A stretch of DNA of 64,000 nt from Lysobacter sp. 5GHs7-4. GTDB taxonomy: Bacteria; Pseudomonadota; Gammaproteobacteria; Xanthomonadales; Xanthomonadaceae. Position 1 is the first letter of the stretch; each line of letters starts with the position of its first letter. The notes beneath the pieces are model-generated. The model did no database searches and was not told the origin of the DNA. It saw only the letters and a list, made by a program, of their open reading frames with translations. The DNA lies in the NCBI RefSeq assembly GCF_021284765.1, contig NZ_CP089924.1, positions 2,374,001 through 2,438,000 of the forward strand. The letters are read 5' to 3'. Below are positions 62,325 to 64,000 of the stretch, piece by piece. Both the position numbers and the translations under genes were made by a program.

Positions 62325-62399
62325 TGGTGGGCGGTACAAGTTTCGAACTTGTGACCCCTGCCGTGTGAAAGCAGTGCTCTACCGCTGAGCTAACCGCCC
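62325..62399 (-). tRNA. tRNA-Val (CAC)
   Basis: Acceptor GGGCGGT/ACCGCCC, D-loop TAGCTCAGCGGTAGAGC, anticodon loop TTCACAC (CAC), T-arm AAGTTCGAAACTT, discriminator A and encoded CCA. 75 bases. Confidence 0.97.
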
Positions 62400-62474
62400 A
62401 AATACTTGGGCCGCAGATTGTAGGGGGCCGGCGCGAACTAGGCAAGCCTGTTCATGCCGGCCCGTGGCCGGGGT

Positions 62475-63329
62475 TCATTCCAGCTGCGCGCGCGCGTAGG
62501 CCCCGTCCAGCGCCTCCATGGCGTCGATGGGCTTGAGCTTGGCGGCTTTTTCGTAGGCCGCAGCCGCCGCGTCCTCCTGCTTGTCGCCGTGCAGCAGCAT
62601 CAGCACGTTGCCGTGCTCGATGTGCGCGATCGGCGAATCCGGCGTCAGCTTGAGCGCGGCCTTGATGTGCTTGTCGGCCTCGCCGGCCTTGGCGCCGTAG
62701 GTGAGGCCGCCGATCATCGAGCCGACCTTGCCGATGATCTCGGCGTGGTACAACGCCATCGCGGTCTGCGCTTCGGCGTGCTTGGGGGCGAGTTCGAGGG
62801 TGGCGTCGAGCGCGGCGCGGACCTTGCCGGCGATGCCGGCCTTGAGCGCCTTGGCGATGCTCAGGCCCTGGCTGTAGCGGCCCAGCGCGAACGCGTGGCG
62901 GTAGTGGCTGTTGGCCTCGTCCGGCAGCGCCTTGACCGCGGCCTCGGCGAGCTTGGCGGCGTGCTCGTAGCGCTTGAGCTTTTCGGCGTCGTCGTCGACC
63001 AGGTAGGTGGCGTGGATGCCCAGCGCCTTGACCGCGACCGATGCGCCGACCGGGCCCAGCGCTTCGCCGGCGTCGAAGGCGGCCTTGAAGTCGCCGCGAT
63101 GGAAAGCGCGCCACGCGTCCTGCAGCGCGCTGGCGAGCGCGTCGGCGTCCAAGCCCTTGGGCGCGGCCTTGCCGGCGGCCGCGATCAGCGCGGCGGCGCG
63201 CTTGGCGTCCGGGTAGGGTTCGGTGTCGCCGGCGTGCAGCTTGGGCCAGGCTTTCTTGAGGGCGTCGCCGGCGTAGGCGTAGCCCTTGGCATCGTGCGGA
63301 AAAGCGGCCCAGGCGGATTTCGCGGCCAT
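62475..63329 (-). CDS. TPR-like repeat protein, unknown function
   Basis: 284 residues, almost wholly helical and rich in Ala and Lys (AALIAAAGKAAPKG, KYGxxxA). Paired helices about every 34 residues, with YLVDDDAEKLKRYEHAAKLA and AHIEHGNVLMLLHGDKQEDA in TPR style, fit a right-handed superhelix for protein contacts. No signal peptide or catalytic motif. ATG 63329 follows CAAGGA at 7 bp; an upstream in-frame ATG would add an improbable tail. Divergent from the phasin-like gene. Confidence 0.8.
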   Translation of the reverse strand: MAAKSAWAAFPHDAKGYAYAGDALKKAWPKLHAGDTEPYPDAKRAAALIAAAGKAAPKGLDADALASALQDAWRAFHRGDFKAAFDAGEALGPVGASVAVKALGIHATYLVDDDAEKLKRYEHAAKLAEAAVKALPDEANSHYRHAFALGRYSQGLSIAKALKAGIAGKVRAALDATLELAPKHAEAQTAMALYHAEIIGKVGSMIGGLTYGAKAGEADKHIKAALKLTPDSPIAHIEHGNVLMLLHGDKQEDAAAAAYEKAAKLKPIDAMEALDGAYARAQLE

Positions 63330-63484
63330 CTGCGGTCCTTGTCGACAGGTCGGGAGCGCAGCATCCGTCCGCGGACGGTGTTCTGGCAAGGCCCTGCATG
63401 GCTAGTGTGATTGCTCCATGGCGCTTGGCCACAGTGACGGTCGAGAAACCGGCCCCCCTCCGGCCGGTCAGCGGAGTACCCGAG

Positions 63485-63889
63485 ATGGCAACCGTCAAAC
63501 GCAAACCCCGCGCGGCCAAGCAAACCACGCTGCGCCACCTGTGGCTGGCCGGTCTGGGCCTGGTCGCGATCGCCCGCCGCGGCGGCTTCGATGCCGCCGG
63601 CCGCGCGGTCGAGCGCGCCGACGCCCTGCAGCGCCGCGCGCAGAAGTTGGTGCGGCAGACGCGCGAGAACATGCGCGCGCAGCTGGACGGCGTGCGTGGC
63701 CAGGTCGAACCGCGGGTGATCCAGTTCAGCGCCGAGGTCGAATCGCGACTGGCGCCCGTGCTGGACAAGCTGGGCTTGAAGCCCAAGACCCAGCGCAAGA
63801 CGCGCAAGCCTGCCAAGGCCAAGAAGAAGCCGGCGCCGGTGCGCCGCGCGGTGCGCAAGCCGGCCAAGCGGGCCGCGCGCAAGGCCTGA
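63485..63889 (+). CDS. Phasin-like / polyhydroxyalkanoate granule-associated protein
   Basis: 134 residues: a short basic start, a hydrophobic helix (LWLAGLGLVAIARRGG, about 19-34), an amphipathic helix rich in Arg/Gln (about 40-95), and a Lys/Pro/Ala tail (KPAKAKKKPAPVRRAVRKPAKR region) like histone H1-type DNA-binding tails. The order matches the PhaF/PhaI group that links PHA granules and nucleoid. No PHA synthase is nearby. GGAG precedes the ATG at 8 bp. Confidence 0.75.
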   Translation: MATVKRKPRAAKQTTLRHLWLAGLGLVAIARRGGFDAAGRAVERADALQRRAQKLVRQTRENMRAQLDGVRGQVEPRVIQFSAEVESRLAPVLDKLGLKPKTQRKTRKPAKAKKKPAPVRRAVRKPAKRAARKA

Positions 63890-63910
63890 GCCTGGACGCG
63901 TAGCGAGCGA

Positions 63911-63940
63911 ACGAGGGCGCCGATGGCGCCCTCGTCGTTT
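63911..63940 (+). terminator. Rho-independent terminator after the phasin-like gene
   Basis: CGAGGGCGCC-GAT-GGCGCCCTCG then TCGTTT. Confidence 0.8.
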
Positions 63941-63984
63941 GAGCGATGGGGCAGGGGCGCGAACCCCCACTCTTTATGCGCGTC

Positions 63985-64000
63985 TGTTCCCCCCTTGAAA
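63985..64000. repeat. Left end of a dispersed intergenic repeat, cut by the window edge
   Basis: GTTCCCCCCTTGAAA matches the left arm of the element at 4080-4120 (CCTCCCCCTTTGGAAAA). Only the first arm is visible. Confidence 0.35.

Noticed and set aside
60027..62339. A 770-codon minus-strand frame across the glutamate-synthase-like gene and arsC
   Set aside because: Overlaps two recognised genes and tRNA-Val; no motif, arginine-rich ends.

Overview
This is chromosomal DNA from a very GC-rich gammaproteobacterium, most likely a Lysobacter-like member of the Xanthomonadaceae (inference). The grounds are: high GC with strongly GC-biased third codon positions; the gene order comEC-exbB-exbD-msbA-lpxK-kdsB-(LMW-PTP)-uvrC-pgsA-tRNA-Gly; a secreted M35-type lysyl endopeptidase-like protease; a small DUF6116-like protein; and dispersed REP-type repeats (consensus GTGGGAGCGRCGTNNGYCGCGA). 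I see no prophage, insertion sequence, CRISPR array or conjugative gene.

Layout. 1-8.3 kb: end of an alpha/beta hydrolase, a membrane-anchored class C beta-lactamase-like hydrolase, class I fumarase, a di-iron fatty acid hydroxylase, a patatin next to outer-membrane phospholipase A (pldA), and a DUF456 membrane protein. 8.5-14.5 kb: cold-shock protein, M35 protease, two glycine-zipper envelope proteins, an anchored cytochrome c'-like protein, tcdA and tatD. 14.6-19.6 kb: glutaryl-CoA dehydrogenase, a GNAT and GST pair, and a fused 2-oxoacid dehydrogenase E1. 19.9-29.1 kb: a complex II locus. ygfZ is divergent from a previously easy-to-miss 58-codon sdhAF4, followed by sdhC-D-A-B, a MAPEG protein, two tandem paralogous exported proteins, sdhE, ygfX, lolC and lolD, mostly with overlapping stops and starts. 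29.2-31.8 kb: an accessory stretch of small orphan genes on the minus strand, including an exported acyl-carrier-protein-like protein that lacks the phosphopantetheine serine. 31.9-42.5 kb: competence, TonB energisation, lipid A/KDO synthesis and uvrC-pgsA, then tRNA-Gly, tRNA-Cys and tRNA-Leu. 43.3-49.4 kb: MgtC-like protein, a decayed gene, and a minus-strand operon of a small YEYYHG-motif protein, ligD, ku and a cardiolipin synthase-like gene. 49.7-54.8 kb: LytTR two-component system, small exported protein, a second YEYYHG-motif protein, and a MarR regulator with an aldehyde dehydrogenase separated by two perfect-type palindromes. 54.8-57.8 kb: a DesT-DesCB-like fatty-acid desaturase system. 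57.9-64 kb: nucleotide-sugar dehydrogenase, FMN-binding glutamate-synthase-like protein, ArsC-family protein, tRNA-Val, a TPR-like protein and a phasin-like protein.

Themes. Several genes act on membranes and acyl chains (pldA, patatin, hydroxylase, desaturase/reductase/regulator, cls, pgsA, msbA, lpxK, lol). Another set serves respiration and complex II assembly (fumarase, sdh genes with two different flavin-subunit assembly factors and the YgfZ iron-sulfur factor). The most original signals are: the complex II assembly locus with its leaderless-looking first gene and embedded paralog pair; the exported degenerate ACP; the two YEYYHG paralogs, one at the head of the NHEJ operon; the double-palindrome MarR operator; and the REPIN-type repeats. 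All functions are read from sequence only; no database search was run.
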